Of a stretch of 57,133 nucleotides of DNA, positions 25,222-32,636 are shown one piece after another (within the stretch, counting starts at the first letter, position 1; each line of letters begins with the position of its first letter). The position numbers were made by a program, and so were the translations under genes. Under the pieces are notes generated by a model that ran no database searches, was not told the DNA's origin, and saw only the letters and a program-made list of their open reading frames with translations. The stretch is from an uncultured Clostridia bacterium (GTDB lineage: Bacteria; Bacillota; Clostridia; Christensenellales; UBA3700), in NCBI GenBank assembly GCA_944381275.1, contig CALWKO010000006.1:1-57133 (forward strand), given 5' to 3'.

Positions 25222-25250
25222 ATTATAGCAAAGTTTGCTCACTTAATCAA
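25222..25250 (-). promoter_or_regulatory. Sigma-A promoter of frr
   Basis: TTGATT (25245-25250), 17-base spacer, TATAAT (25222-25227) with an extended TG on the minus strand. It occupies the short gap between pyrH and frr and probably drives frr-uppS-cdsA-dxr-rseP-ispG and the polC-like gene. Confidence 0.8.
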
Positions 25251-25255
25251 TACTT

Positions 25256-25957
25256 TCAGTGAATTATTGTGCCTATTCTTTCGCCGTTGACCACCCTGAC
25301 TATGCTGTCCTTTTCCTTTAAGGCGAATGCTATGATGGGAATTTTATTCTCCATGCACAAGGAAATGGCAGTGGTATCCATGGCGTGAAGTCCCTTTTGA
25401 ATCACGTCCAAATAGCTGAGCTCGTCGAACTTTTTGGCATTTTTATTAGTCTTAGGGTCGCTGTCGTAAATGCCGTCCACATTTTTGGCGAGTAGCAATA
25501 CTTCCGCATTTATCTCCGCCGCACGCAGAGCCGCGCCCGTATCGGTGCTGAAGAAGGGGTTGCCCGTGCCGCATGCGAATATGACTATCCTGCCCTTTTC
25601 GAAATGATGCAGAGCTTTGCGCAATATATAAGGTTCGGCAACGCGGGTGATGGTGAGCGCCGTCTGCACGCGGGTGGGTATGCCGTGCGCTTCAAGTGCG
25701 TCCTGCAAGGCGATAGAGTTCATGACCGTTGCAAGCATGCCCATGTGATCCGCCGCGGATTTTTCCATATTGAGCGCCTGTCTGCCGCGCCAAAAGTTTC
25801 CGCCGCCGATGATGATGCCGATCTCCACATTTTCCTCGCGCACTTTCTTTATCTGCTCGACTATGTATTCGAGCATGGATTCGTCTATGCCGAATCCTTT
25901 GTCCCCGGCGAGAGCTTCACCGCTCAATTTTATGATGACTCGCTTATATATTGCCAT
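25256..25957 (-). CDS. pyrH: Uridylate kinase
   Basis: Phosphorylates UMP to UDP. The 233 residues include [32 protein letters not shown], the [19 protein letters not shown] stretch and the C-terminal [11 protein letters not shown]. The ATG at 25957 is chosen because AGAGGAGGGAAGT lies just before it; the longer frame would begin inside the terminator that follows tsf. It sits in the conserved rpsB-tsf-pyrH-frr order, but a strong terminator separates it from tsf. Confidence 0.97.
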   Translation of the reverse strand: MAIYKRVIIKLSGEALAGDKGFGIDESMLEYIVEQIKKVREENVEIGIIIGGGNFWRGRQALNMEKSAADHMGMLATVMNSIALQDALEAHGIPTRVQTALTITRVAEPYILRKALHHFEKGRIVIFACGTGNPFFSTDTGAALRAAEINAEVLLLAKNVDGIYDSDPKTNKNAKKFDELSYLDVIQKGLHAMDTTAISLCMENKIPIIAFALKEKDSIVRVVNGERIGTIIH

Positions 25958-25975
25958 ACTTCCCTCCTCTAAGTT

Positions 25976-26004
25976 AAAAAAAGGGAAACGCAACCGCGTT
26001 TCCC
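25976..26004 (-). terminator. Rho-independent terminator after tsf
   Basis: A perfect 9-bp stem (GGGAAACGC with GCGTTTCCC, loop GGTT) followed by seven T on the minus strand. It ends about 20 bases before the pyrH ATG and immediately abuts the pyrH ribosome binding site, with no room for a separate promoter. pyrH must therefore rely on read-through or on a promoter inside tsf. Confidence 0.93.
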
Positions 26005-26016
26005 CGTTTGCCTCGA

Positions 26017-26901
26017 TTAGTTACCGGCTTTTGCTTTATTGATTTGAGCTTCGACTTCCGCAGCCAAATCTTCCTGCTTCTTTTCCAAACCTTCGCCCAT
26101 AGTGTAACGGGTAAACCTTACTACGGATACGTTGCCGTTTTCTTTAAGAAGCTGAGCCACGGACTTGTCGGCGTCCTTTACGAAAGGCTGTTCCACAAGG
26201 CAGATCTCCTTATAGAACTTGTGGATCCTGCCCTCGATCATCTTTTCGATGATGTTCAGGGGCTTGGGCTTGGGCTCGTTCATAGCCTGGGCCTTTAATA
26301 TCTCCTTTTCGTGCTCCACTTCCTCCGCGGGAACTTCCGCAGGGGTCACATACTTGGGGCTTGCTGCGGCGATTTGCAGAGCCACGTCGTGGATGATCTC
26401 GTCGCTTGCGCTTGCGTCCATTTCCACGAGCACGCCGATCTTGCCGCCCATGTGGATGTAGGAATCCACCTTGTGAGCGCCGTCGGTCACATACTTGACA
26501 AAGCGCCTGACTTCTATCTTTTCACCTATCTTGGCGATGGTTTCATGCAGAAGATCCTGGTTCGCAGCCACAACGGCAGACACGTCTTCCACATCGTTAT
26601 CGGCGATGTATTCGGCGATTTTGCCCACAAAGGCCTTGAACTGATCGCCCCTTGCAACGAAGTCGGATTCGCAGTTGACTTCCACGAGTACGCCGATGTT
26701 GCCCTTAATGCATGCGCTTACCACGCCTTGGGATGCGATCTTGTCCGCCCTCTTGGCGCTGGTAGCCATACCCTTCTTGCGGAGAATCTCCACAGCCTGT
26801 TCCATATCGCCGTCGGCTTCGGTGAGTGCCTTTTTGCAGTCCATCATGCCGACGCCCGTCTGCTCGCGCAGTTTCATAACGTCTTTAGCGGTAAAACTCA
26901 T
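26017..26901 (-). CDS. tsf: Translation elongation factor Ts
   Basis: Guanine nucleotide exchange factor for EF-Tu. The 294 residues begin with the UBA-like helix block [18 protein letters not shown], followed by two dimerisation-type subdomains with [15 protein letters not shown] and [13 protein letters not shown]. Length is typical. It starts eleven bases after rpsB with a GGAGAAGGAAA ribosome binding site and ends before a strong terminator, so rpsB-tsf is a two-gene unit. Confidence 0.97.
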   Translation of the reverse strand: MSFTAKDVMKLREQTGVGMMDCKKALTEADGDMEQAVEILRKKGMATSAKRADKIASQGVVSACIKGNIGVLVEVNCESDFVARGDQFKAFVGKIAEYIADNDVEDVSAVVAANQDLLHETIAKIGEKIEVRRFVKYVTDGAHKVDSYIHMGGKIGVLVEMDASASDEIIHDVALQIAAASPKYVTPAEVPAEEVEHEKEILKAQAMNEPKPKPLNIIEKMIEGRIHKFYKEICLVEQPFVKDADKSVAQLLKENGNVSVVRFTRYTMGEGLEKKQEDLAAEVEAQINKAKAGN

Positions 26902-26912
26902 TTTCCTTCTCC

Positions 26913-27680
26913 TTAATCCTTATTCTCTTCTTCTGCGGGAGCGGCTTCTTCTGCAACTTCTTCCGCCTTTTCTTCGTCTTCGTCAACGGAGTAAGCCACG
27001 CCTTCCTTTGCTTCGATAACGGCGTTAGCCATAATGCTAGCAATCAGTTTTATAGCCCTGATGGCGTCGTCGTTGCCGGGGATCACGTAATCGACCATAT
27101 CGGGGTCACAGTTGGTGTCCACAAGACCAACGACGGGGATGCCCAGCTTGCGAGCTTCCTTAACGGCGATTTCTTCGTTCTTGATGTCAACGACGAACAT
27201 AACGCCGGGGAGCGAGGTCATATTTTTAATACCGCCCAAGTTGGCGTCCAGCTTAGCCCTTTCAGCCTTTAAGGAAGCCACTTCCTTTTTGGGGAGAAGT
27301 TCGAATTCGCCGATGATTTCCATTTGGTTGATCTTGTTGAGGCGATCGATACGGCTGCGGATAGTCTTGAAGTTGGTGAGAGTGCCGCCCAACCAACGCT
27401 GGTTGATGTAGTACATTCCGCACCTTTGAGCTTCTTCCTTGATAGCGTCCTGAGCCTGCTTCTTCGTGCCCACGAAGAGAACGGTCTTGCCCGCCTTGAC
27501 GGAATCGCGCACGAAAGCGTAAGCCTTTTCCACTTCCTGAACGGAAACTTCCAAGTTGATGATGTGGATATCGTTGCGAGCCTGGTAGATATAAGGCTTC
27601 ATTTTGGGATTCCACTTTTTGGTCTGGTGACCGAAGTGAACGCCTGCTTCGAGCAGGTTCTTCATTGTTACAACTGCCAT
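26913..27680 (-). CDS. rpsB: Ribosomal protein S2 (uS2)
   Basis: Small-subunit protein needed late in 30S assembly. The 255 residues contain [19 protein letters not shown], the [10 protein letters not shown] block, [13 protein letters not shown] and [12 protein letters not shown]. An acidic tail ([20 protein letters not shown]) ends the protein. AAAGGAG precedes the ATG. The mRNA leader is structured (next entry) and behind its own promoter, which fits autoregulation of the rpsB-tsf pair as known from other bacteria. Confidence 0.98.
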   Translation of the reverse strand: MAVVTMKNLLEAGVHFGHQTKKWNPKMKPYIYQARNDIHIINLEVSVQEVEKAYAFVRDSVKAGKTVLFVGTKKQAQDAIKEEAQRCGMYYINQRWLGGTLTNFKTIRSRIDRLNKINQMEIIGEFELLPKKEVASLKAERAKLDANLGGIKNMTSLPGVMFVVDIKNEEIAVKEARKLGIPVVGLVDTNCDPDMVDYVIPGNDDAIRAIKLIASIMANAVIEAKEGVAYSVDEDEEKAEEVAEEAAPAEEENKD

Positions 27681-27702
27681 AATAAAACTCCTTTTGTTTA
27701 TT

Positions 27703-27768
27703 CACCCCCGTAACTTTACGCCGCAGGCTACCTCTTGCAAGGCAACGGCCGTCGGCTGGCAACGGGTG
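27703..27768 (-). promoter_or_regulatory. Structured rpsB leader, candidate S2 autoregulatory element
   Basis: The 66-base leader segment is closed by CACCCGT and ACGGGGGTG on the minus strand, with GC-rich internal segments (CCGACGGCC, GCCTGCGGC) able to pair. It ends 22 bases before the rpsB ATG. Ribosomal protein leaders that bind their own product are known for rpsB in several phyla; whether this one belongs to a described class I cannot tell by eye. Confidence 0.5.
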
Positions 27769-27786
27769 TTTATTTTTTCCTGTGTG

Positions 27787-27815
27787 ATTATAGCACAACA
27801 AAAGCGTAAAAGCAA
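27787..27815 (-). promoter_or_regulatory. Sigma-A promoter of rpsB-tsf
   Basis: TTGCTT (27810-27815), 17-base spacer and TATAAT (27787-27792) with an extended TG on the minus strand. The -35 box lies inside the 5' part of the terminator of the upstream DUF1292 gene, so termination and initiation signals overlap. Confidence 0.75.
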
Positions 27816-27827
27816 ACGTTTTTACGC
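27797..27827 (-). terminator. Rho-independent terminator of the DUF1292 gene
   Basis: GCGTAAAA and TTTTACGC (arms 27820-27827 and 27804-27811) form a perfect 8-bp stem with an 8-base loop, followed by TTTTGTTGT on the minus strand. It lies 36 bases past the DUF1292 stop and overlaps the rpsB -35 box. Confidence 0.75.
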
Positions 27828-27862
27828 ATAATGTTGATCTATTTAATTATAATGCGGAAGGC

Positions 27863-28222
27863 TTAGTCCTTCTTGCCGCCGCGGTGATGATGATCGCAGT
27901 CGTGATCGCAGCAATCGCAATCGTCGCCGCAAGCTTCAACTTCTTCCATATACACCTTGAATACGCCGTCGAGAACCTTCTCGTCGTCCACGGGAACGAA
28001 GAGATCGTTGCCTTCGCTATCCGTACCGATCTTGAAGACTATCACTTCATCCTCATCCATATCCTCGTCCAAAACAACGGGTTGAAGGAGAATATACCAT
28101 TCGTTATCGTAATCCAATGTTGCGATATGCTCAAACTCCGTTTCGTTGCCCTCTTCGTCCACGAGCACGATGGTGTCGTCGTCTTCTTCATCGAACATAT
28201 CGTCGTTTCTTTCTTCTGCCAT
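27863..28222 (-). CDS. DUF1292 family protein with Cys/His-rich tail
   Basis: 119-residue acidic protein with the DUF1292 (YrzB-like) pattern TIVLVDEEGNETEFEHIATL, then WYILLQPV and a DEVIVFKI strand ending in a helix VFKVYMEEV. Function of the family is unknown; it is commonly found beside ruvX, as here. The C-terminal 22 residues (CGDDCDCCDHDC, then DHHHRGG) are rich in Cys, His and Asp and look able to bind metal. That tail is not part of the basic domain. It has its own promoter and terminator, so it is also made independently of ruvX. Confidence 0.85.
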   Translation of the reverse strand: MAEERNDDMFDEEDDDTIVLVDEEGNETEFEHIATLDYDNEWYILLQPVVLDEDMDEDEVIVFKIGTDSEGNDLFVPVDDEKVLDGVFKVYMEEVEACGDDCDCCDHDCDHHHRGGKKD

Positions 28223-28249
28223 TTTTATACCTCCTAAATGGGTAACTAT

Positions 28250-28279
28250 ATCATATTATAAAAAGGCGGCTTTCGTCAA
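28250..28279 (-). promoter_or_regulatory. Sigma-A promoter of the DUF1292 gene
   Basis: TTGACG (28274-28279), 18-base spacer and TATGAT (28250-28255) on the minus strand, just after the ruvX stop. The following leader is short and ends in TTAGGAGG before the ATG. Confidence 0.75.
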
Positions 28280-28295
28280 GCGGTTTTTCCTCCGA

Positions 28296-28727
28296 TTATA
28301 GCGGTAATTTAAGAGGATTGTCGAGATAAGTCTGCAAAATCACCGTGGCGGCGACCCTGTCGATCACCTTTTTCCTCTTTTCACGGCGCATGCCCGACTC
28401 TATCAGCACCCGCTCGGAAGTGACCGTGGTGAGGCGCTCGTCCTGGAACACAACTTTGGCTTGAGTGAGCGCGGAGAGTTTGCTACCCCACTCCTCCGCC
28501 ATGAGCGCGCGCGGTCCCTTTGTGCCGTCCATATTCAAGGGCAGACCGAGCACCACGACCCCCACGTTTTGTTCATCTATCAGCTTTAAGATGTGCGCAA
28601 AATCCTCTTCGTCACCCTTGCGATAATACGTTTCGAGCGCGTTTGCCACAATGCCCATGATGTCGCTCACCGCAATGCCCACTCGCACATCGCCGAGATC
28701 TATCGCCATGTATCTTTTGCCGGTCAT
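28296..28727 (-). CDS. ruvX: Pre-16S rRNA nuclease / Holliday-junction resolvase-like RuvX (YqgF)
   Basis: RNase H-like nuclease that in E. coli matures the 16S rRNA 5' end; it was first proposed as a resolvase. The 143 residues show RYMAIDLGDVRVGIAVSD (first catalytic Asp), VVVLGLPLNMDGTKGPRA and FQDERLTTVTSERVL. The last Asp lies in VIDRVAATVILQTYL. A GGAGGGTAT ribosome binding site precedes the ATG. Lies after an ABC transporter and before the DUF1292 gene, its usual partner. Confidence 0.95.
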   Translation of the reverse strand: MTGKRYMAIDLGDVRVGIAVSDIMGIVANALETYYRKGDEEDFAHILKLIDEQNVGVVVLGLPLNMDGTKGPRALMAEEWGSKLSALTQAKVVFQDERLTTVTSERVLIESGMRREKRKKVIDRVAATVILQTYLDNPLKLPL

Positions 28728-28737
28728 ATACCCTCCT

Positions 28738-30465
28738 TTATTCTATCACGTCTATACCCTTGCTCATGCGCGTAACGCACTTATAGCGGAAAATTACGCA
28801 CACAATCACGCTTATTCCCGTTATCGCGCCCCATATCGCGCCGGAGGCGGCGTACCCCTTAAGTCCGCTCAACGATATACCTATATAGATAGCCATTGCC
28901 GCCACCGAAACAATTAGGGAAACCAACATGGACGTGAGCGTTTTGGACGAAGATTTTACCAGCTCGCGCACGCTGTTGTAGACGAACTTGGGATTTTTGA
29001 TATCCCTGCCCAAAGAGTAGGCGTTGACGCCCATACTCACGAGCGTAACGCTTATGAGCGCCCCGAAGAAGTCTACCACATTGAATACGGAGAGCGCAAT
29101 CAAAATCACGTCGTCTATCAAAATGCAGATAAAGGAGAAGACGTCCGCAAGCGCCAGCTTGGATATGACTATATCCCTGCTCGATATGGGCATAAAGCGG
29201 GTTATCTTAAAACTCTGCCCTTCGCGCGAAACGGCGACGGAAGCGAGGATATTCGCCCCGCAGGTGAGCACGATTATCATCAATACGGACGTTGCGGCGT
29301 TAATTGCGGGATAAAATTGCTCGGTGCCTTCTTGCGCGCCCATGGGGAGCATGATATTTATCACCGCCAAAACGATGGGACCGAGCACCGCTCCCGCGAA
29401 GGATTGAAAGGCGAGCTGAGGTTCGCGCATAATGCATAGGAGATCCTTTTTAAGAAGTGCAAGCCTTACGCCCGTGGACTTCATCTTCACCTCTGCGTCC
29501 TGCGAATTTTCCTTACCCGTGTTGATTATTGCGCGGGTATCCGCCAAGGAGAAGAAGAATTTGCTGCCCAAGACTACCGCTGCGGCACAGGCGATGATCG
29601 TCAAGACATAGTAGATCCCATCCTGCCACACTCCGCACATGGCGGAAGCGGCAAAATAGGAAGGATATAACCAGCGGGTAAAGCCGCACATCTTTTCTAT
29701 CAGTACGTTGAGCTGATCGAAGGCGTTCATGCTTCCGTCCAGAGCTATGTCCTGCATGCTGTTTTGCAGGGCGAACGAGCCGATGTATATCAATGCGAAA
29801 AAGGCGCCGTACGCCACAAGCATAACTATCGTTTTTAGGGCGGAGTTGCGCTTGAAGTAGGAGATTATCTTCATAAGCGGAAAGGACAAGATAGCCATTA
29901 CAAAGAGCGGCGCTGCAGGAAGCGTTAAACTTGCAAGCAAGAGCATGATATAATACCCCGCCGTACCGTAAACTTGCGCTTGAGAAGTGAGCGTAAGTTC
30001 GCCCTGCTGAATGAGCGGAGCATACATCTCTCCTGCCGAAGCGCTGCCCGCCGCCACCACCGCCCCGCCGATGAGCGTTACCGGAACGCTTATCATGAGC
30101 GTGGAGATATAGATGACGAGCATACGCGAAACAAATACCGCCGTTCCGCCTATCGGCATGGAAGCCAAAAGCTGCCTGTCTTTTGAAAACCAAACGGAAT
30201 TTATGTAAGAAGGCAGGAAAAATACGAGCACTATAAGCTGTACGGCGAGGAATATCATATTGATAAGCTCATCCAAATAGCCGCCGAAAACCGCCACCTG
30301 AGAGAGGAAATACAGCATTATCAACACCGCCGCAAGCGGCAGAGCGAACGCTACCAAAAGGAGGACTATTAAGCCGACCTTTTTTGCAATTTGCTTTTTA
30401 TCGCCGCCGCTCAGCTTGAAATTCATGAGGAGATCGAGCTTGAATACAGAAAGAAAATTCGTCAT
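28738..30465 (-). CDS. ABC-2 type exporter, permease subunit
   Basis: Polytopic membrane protein of 575 residues with about twelve hydrophobic segments arranged as two sets of six. A cytoplasmic loop in the middle (about 315-345, KENSQDAEVKMKSTG, then ALLKKDLLCIMREPQ) is typical of permeases in which ABC-2 modules are fused. The second half starts with the coupling-type stretch PISSRDIVISKLALADV. It follows its ATPase gene by 14 bases with an AGAGGGCG ribosome binding site. The substrate cannot be inferred. No antibiotic or lantibiotic genes are nearby. Confidence 0.85.
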   Translation of the reverse strand: MTNFLSVFKLDLLMNFKLSGGDKKQIAKKVGLIVLLLVAFALPLAAVLIMLYFLSQVAVFGGYLDELINMIFLAVQLIVLVFFLPSYINSVWFSKDRQLLASMPIGGTAVFVSRMLVIYISTLMISVPVTLIGGAVVAAGSASAGEMYAPLIQQGELTLTSQAQVYGTAGYYIMLLLASLTLPAAPLFVMAILSFPLMKIISYFKRNSALKTIVMLVAYGAFFALIYIGSFALQNSMQDIALDGSMNAFDQLNVLIEKMCGFTRWLYPSYFAASAMCGVWQDGIYYVLTIIACAAAVVLGSKFFFSLADTRAIINTGKENSQDAEVKMKSTGVRLALLKKDLLCIMREPQLAFQSFAGAVLGPIVLAVINIMLPMGAQEGTEQFYPAINAATSVLMIIVLTCGANILASVAVSREGQSFKITRFMPISSRDIVISKLALADVFSFICILIDDVILIALSVFNVVDFFGALISVTLVSMGVNAYSLGRDIKNPKFVYNSVRELVKSSSKTLTSMLVSLIVSVAAMAIYIGISLSGLKGYAASGAIWGAITGISVIVCVIFRYKCVTRMSKGIDVIE

Positions 30466-30479
30466 AACGCCCTCTTTGT

Positions 30480-31211
30480 TCAGTTGCCGCCCGTCAAGGC
30501 GAGGAAGTACTCTTCCAGCGAGCTTGTTTGAGCAATCTCCTTTAAGTCCTCTTCACCCAGCGTTTTGATTATGCTTCCGCGGTTGATTATGACCACCCTG
30601 TCGCACAGCTTTTCCACCACTTCAAGCACATGGGAGGAGAAAAACACGCTGTTTCCCGCCGCGCAATGACTGCGCATAAGCTCCTTCAACATATGCGCCG
30701 AGCGCGGATCGAGCCCCGTCATCGGCTCATCCAAGATCCACAGCTTGGGCGAGTGAACGAGGGCGGCGATGATGCATATCTTCTGCTTCATGCCGTGCGA
30801 ATATGTATTTATCTGCTTGGAAAGCGCCGAGGATATCTCCAGCATATCGGCAAGGGTTTGAATCTTCTCCTTCCTCTCTCCAACGGGTACACGATACACG
30901 TTGCACACAAAGTTCAAGTAGTCGTAACCGGTGAGGTTTTCGTAGGTGGCGTGATCGTCGGAAACATAGCCGATGTTCATTTTTGCATTTATAGGGTCCG
31001 TCTTGATGTCGTGACCGCACACGATAACGCTTCCGCCGTCGTAGGGCTGAATGCCCGTGATGCACTTGATGGTTGTGGATTTTCCTGCGCCGTTGGGTCC
31101 CACAAAGGCGACAATTTCACCCTCGTTCACGTCGAAAGAAACGTCCGAAACGGCGGTGGTGACCTGCCCTTTGTAGATCTTTGTCAAGTTGTTTACACTC
31201 AGTAGTGCCAT
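30480..31211 (-). CDS. ABC transporter ATP-binding subunit
   Basis: 243-residue ATPase that pairs with the downstream permease. It has Walker A GPNGAGKSTTIKC (about 38-50), Q-loop YVSDDHATYENLT, signature YSHGMKQKICI, Walker B LWILDEPMTGLDP and a switch His in FFSSHVLE. The signature Ser-His-Gly-Met is the form typical of ABC-2 exporters. It starts three bases after the rarA stop with AAGGGG as ribosome binding site, so rarA and the transporter are probably on one mRNA. Confidence 0.93.
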   Translation of the reverse strand: MALLSVNNLTKIYKGQVTTAVSDVSFDVNEGEIVAFVGPNGAGKSTTIKCITGIQPYDGGSVIVCGHDIKTDPINAKMNIGYVSDDHATYENLTGYDYLNFVCNVYRVPVGERKEKIQTLADMLEISSALSKQINTYSHGMKQKICIIAALVHSPKLWILDEPMTGLDPRSAHMLKELMRSHCAAGNSVFFSSHVLEVVEKLCDRVVIINRGSIIKTLGEEDLKEIAQTSSLEEYFLALTGGN

Positions 31212-31214
31212 AAA

Positions 31215-32507
31215 TTACCCCTTGTTTTTCTTTATGTCTTTTGCCCTGACGAGCATTTTTTCATATCCGTTTTTTGAGGGCGTGTAAAATCTTTCGTCCT
31301 TCAATTTGTCCGGCAGATATTGCTGTTCCACCCAGCCGCCGTAATCGTGAGGATATTTATATCCTCCGGCATGCTCACCCGCATAGTGGTTGTCACGAAG
31401 CGGCGGAGGAACATTGTCGTCTTTCACCTGCTCCACCGCCCTTGCTACCTTTTCCATCGCCGCCACTACGGAGTTGGACTTGCTGGCTTCGCACACATAG
31501 ATTATCGCGTTATAGAGGGGAATTTTCCCTTCCGGCAAGCCGATGTGCTCATATGCGTACATGGCGGAAGTTGCGATGACGAGAGCCTGAGGATCCGCCA
31601 TGCCCACGTCTTCGGATGAGTGGACGACGAGCCTTCTTGCTATAAGCATGGGGTCGCACCCCGCCTGAATGAGCCTCTCCGCCCAATAAAGAGCCGCATC
31701 GCTGTCACTGCCGCGCAGCGATTTGCAAAAGGCGCTGAGCATGTCGTAATACATATTCTCATCCACACCGAGCGACTTTTTTTGAATGGATTGCTCCGCC
31801 GTCTTCAAATCGATGTGCACCACGCCGTCTGCATCGGCGGGAGTGGTGAGAAAGGCGAGCTCGAGGGCGTTCAATGCGGTGCGCACATCGCCGTCGCTCG
31901 CCCAAATGAGGTGATCCATCGCCTCTTTATCCAGCTTTATTTTGTTGTTTCCCAACCCGTTCTTCTTATCAGTCAGCGCGCGGGAGATCGCGTCCTGCAT
32001 GTCCTTTTTCCCCAACTTGCGGAACTCGAAGATCCTGCACCGCGAAACGATCGCCTTCGTCATGGCAATATAGGGGTTTTCGGTGGTGGAGCCGATGAAT
32101 ATTATGTACCCTTCTTCTATCGCCGAAAGTACGCAGTCGCTCTGCGCCTTACTCCAGCGGTGACACTCGTCCAAAAGAAGGTACGTCCGCACCCCCTCAG
32201 TCATACGGCGGCGCTTGGCGTCGTCTATCACTTTTTTCGCGTCCGCCACGCCGCTGGAAACGGCGTTCAGCTTTACGAACGCTCCGCCCGTGGTATTTGC
32301 TATTATATTGGCAAGGGTGGTCTTGCCGCACCCGGGAGGTCCGTAAAAAATACAGCTCCCCAAAGTGTCCGTCTTGATCGCGCGGCGAAGAAGCGTGCCT
32401 TCGCCCACGATGTGCTCCTGCCCGAAGAAATCGTCCAGGCTTGTGGGGCGCATACGCTCCGCCAACGGCTTACGCCCCTTTTCTTCCATGTCAAATAAAC
32501 TTTCCAT
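31215..32507 (-). CDS. rarA: Replication-associated recombination protein A (MgsA/RarA AAA+ ATPase)
   Basis: Clamp-loader-like AAA+ protein that acts at stalled replication forks. From the ATG at 32507 it has 430 residues: RMRPTSLDDFFGQEHIVGEG, Walker A GPPGCGKTTLANI, a Walker B written LLLDECHRWSKAQ (most RarA have DEIHRF), sensor 1 GSTTENPY, and the C-terminal tetramerisation region with GCDPMLIARRLVV and EDVGMADP. The start at MESLFDM fits homologues and lies six bases after a perfect promoter, predicting a leaderless mRNA. Two upstream in-frame ATGs would fall inside the promoter. Confidence 0.93.
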   Translation of the reverse strand: MESLFDMEEKGRKPLAERMRPTSLDDFFGQEHIVGEGTLLRRAIKTDTLGSCIFYGPPGCGKTTLANIIANTTGGAFVKLNAVSSGVADAKKVIDDAKRRRMTEGVRTYLLLDECHRWSKAQSDCVLSAIEEGYIIFIGSTTENPYIAMTKAIVSRCRIFEFRKLGKKDMQDAISRALTDKKNGLGNNKIKLDKEAMDHLIWASDGDVRTALNALELAFLTTPADADGVVHIDLKTAEQSIQKKSLGVDENMYYDMLSAFCKSLRGSDSDAALYWAERLIQAGCDPMLIARRLVVHSSEDVGMADPQALVIATSAMYAYEHIGLPEGKIPLYNAIIYVCEASKSNSVVAAMEKVARAVEQVKDDNVPPPLRDNHYAGEHAGGYKYPHDYGGWVEQQYLPDKLKDERFYTPSKNGYEKMLVRAKDIKKNKG

Positions 32508-32513
32508 GCCCTT

Positions 32514-32542
32514 ATTATACATACAGGCGCGCCGCATGTCAA
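32514..32542 (-). promoter_or_regulatory. Perfect-consensus sigma-A promoter of rarA
   Basis: TTGACA (32537-32542), a 17-base spacer and TATAAT (32514-32519) on the minus strand, both identical to consensus. Only AAGGGC separates the -10 box from the rarA ATG, so transcription should begin at or within a base or two of the start codon. Confidence 0.85.
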
Positions 32543-32543
32543 C

Positions 32544-32563
32544 GACCGCTTTGAAGTGCGGTC
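32544..32563. repeat. Short inverted repeat next to the rarA promoter
   Basis: GACCGC and GCGGTC, six-base perfect arms with an eight-base spacer, end one base before the rarA -35 box. There is no following T-run, so it is more likely an operator-like palindrome or chance than a terminator of the upstream glucan-synthase gene. It is the only palindrome close to this promoter. Confidence 0.35.
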
Positions 32564-32636
32564 TGTATTTTTATCATACAATATCACCCCCCCCGTCAAC
32601 TTTTTTTGCACGTTTGGTAAAAAATTTACAATGTGC

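Noticed and set aside
32600..32636. Hairpin just after the glucan-synthase stop as its terminator
   Set aside because: The stem (GCAC...GTGC) has a bulge and is followed by A rather than T on the coding strand, so it would not terminate.
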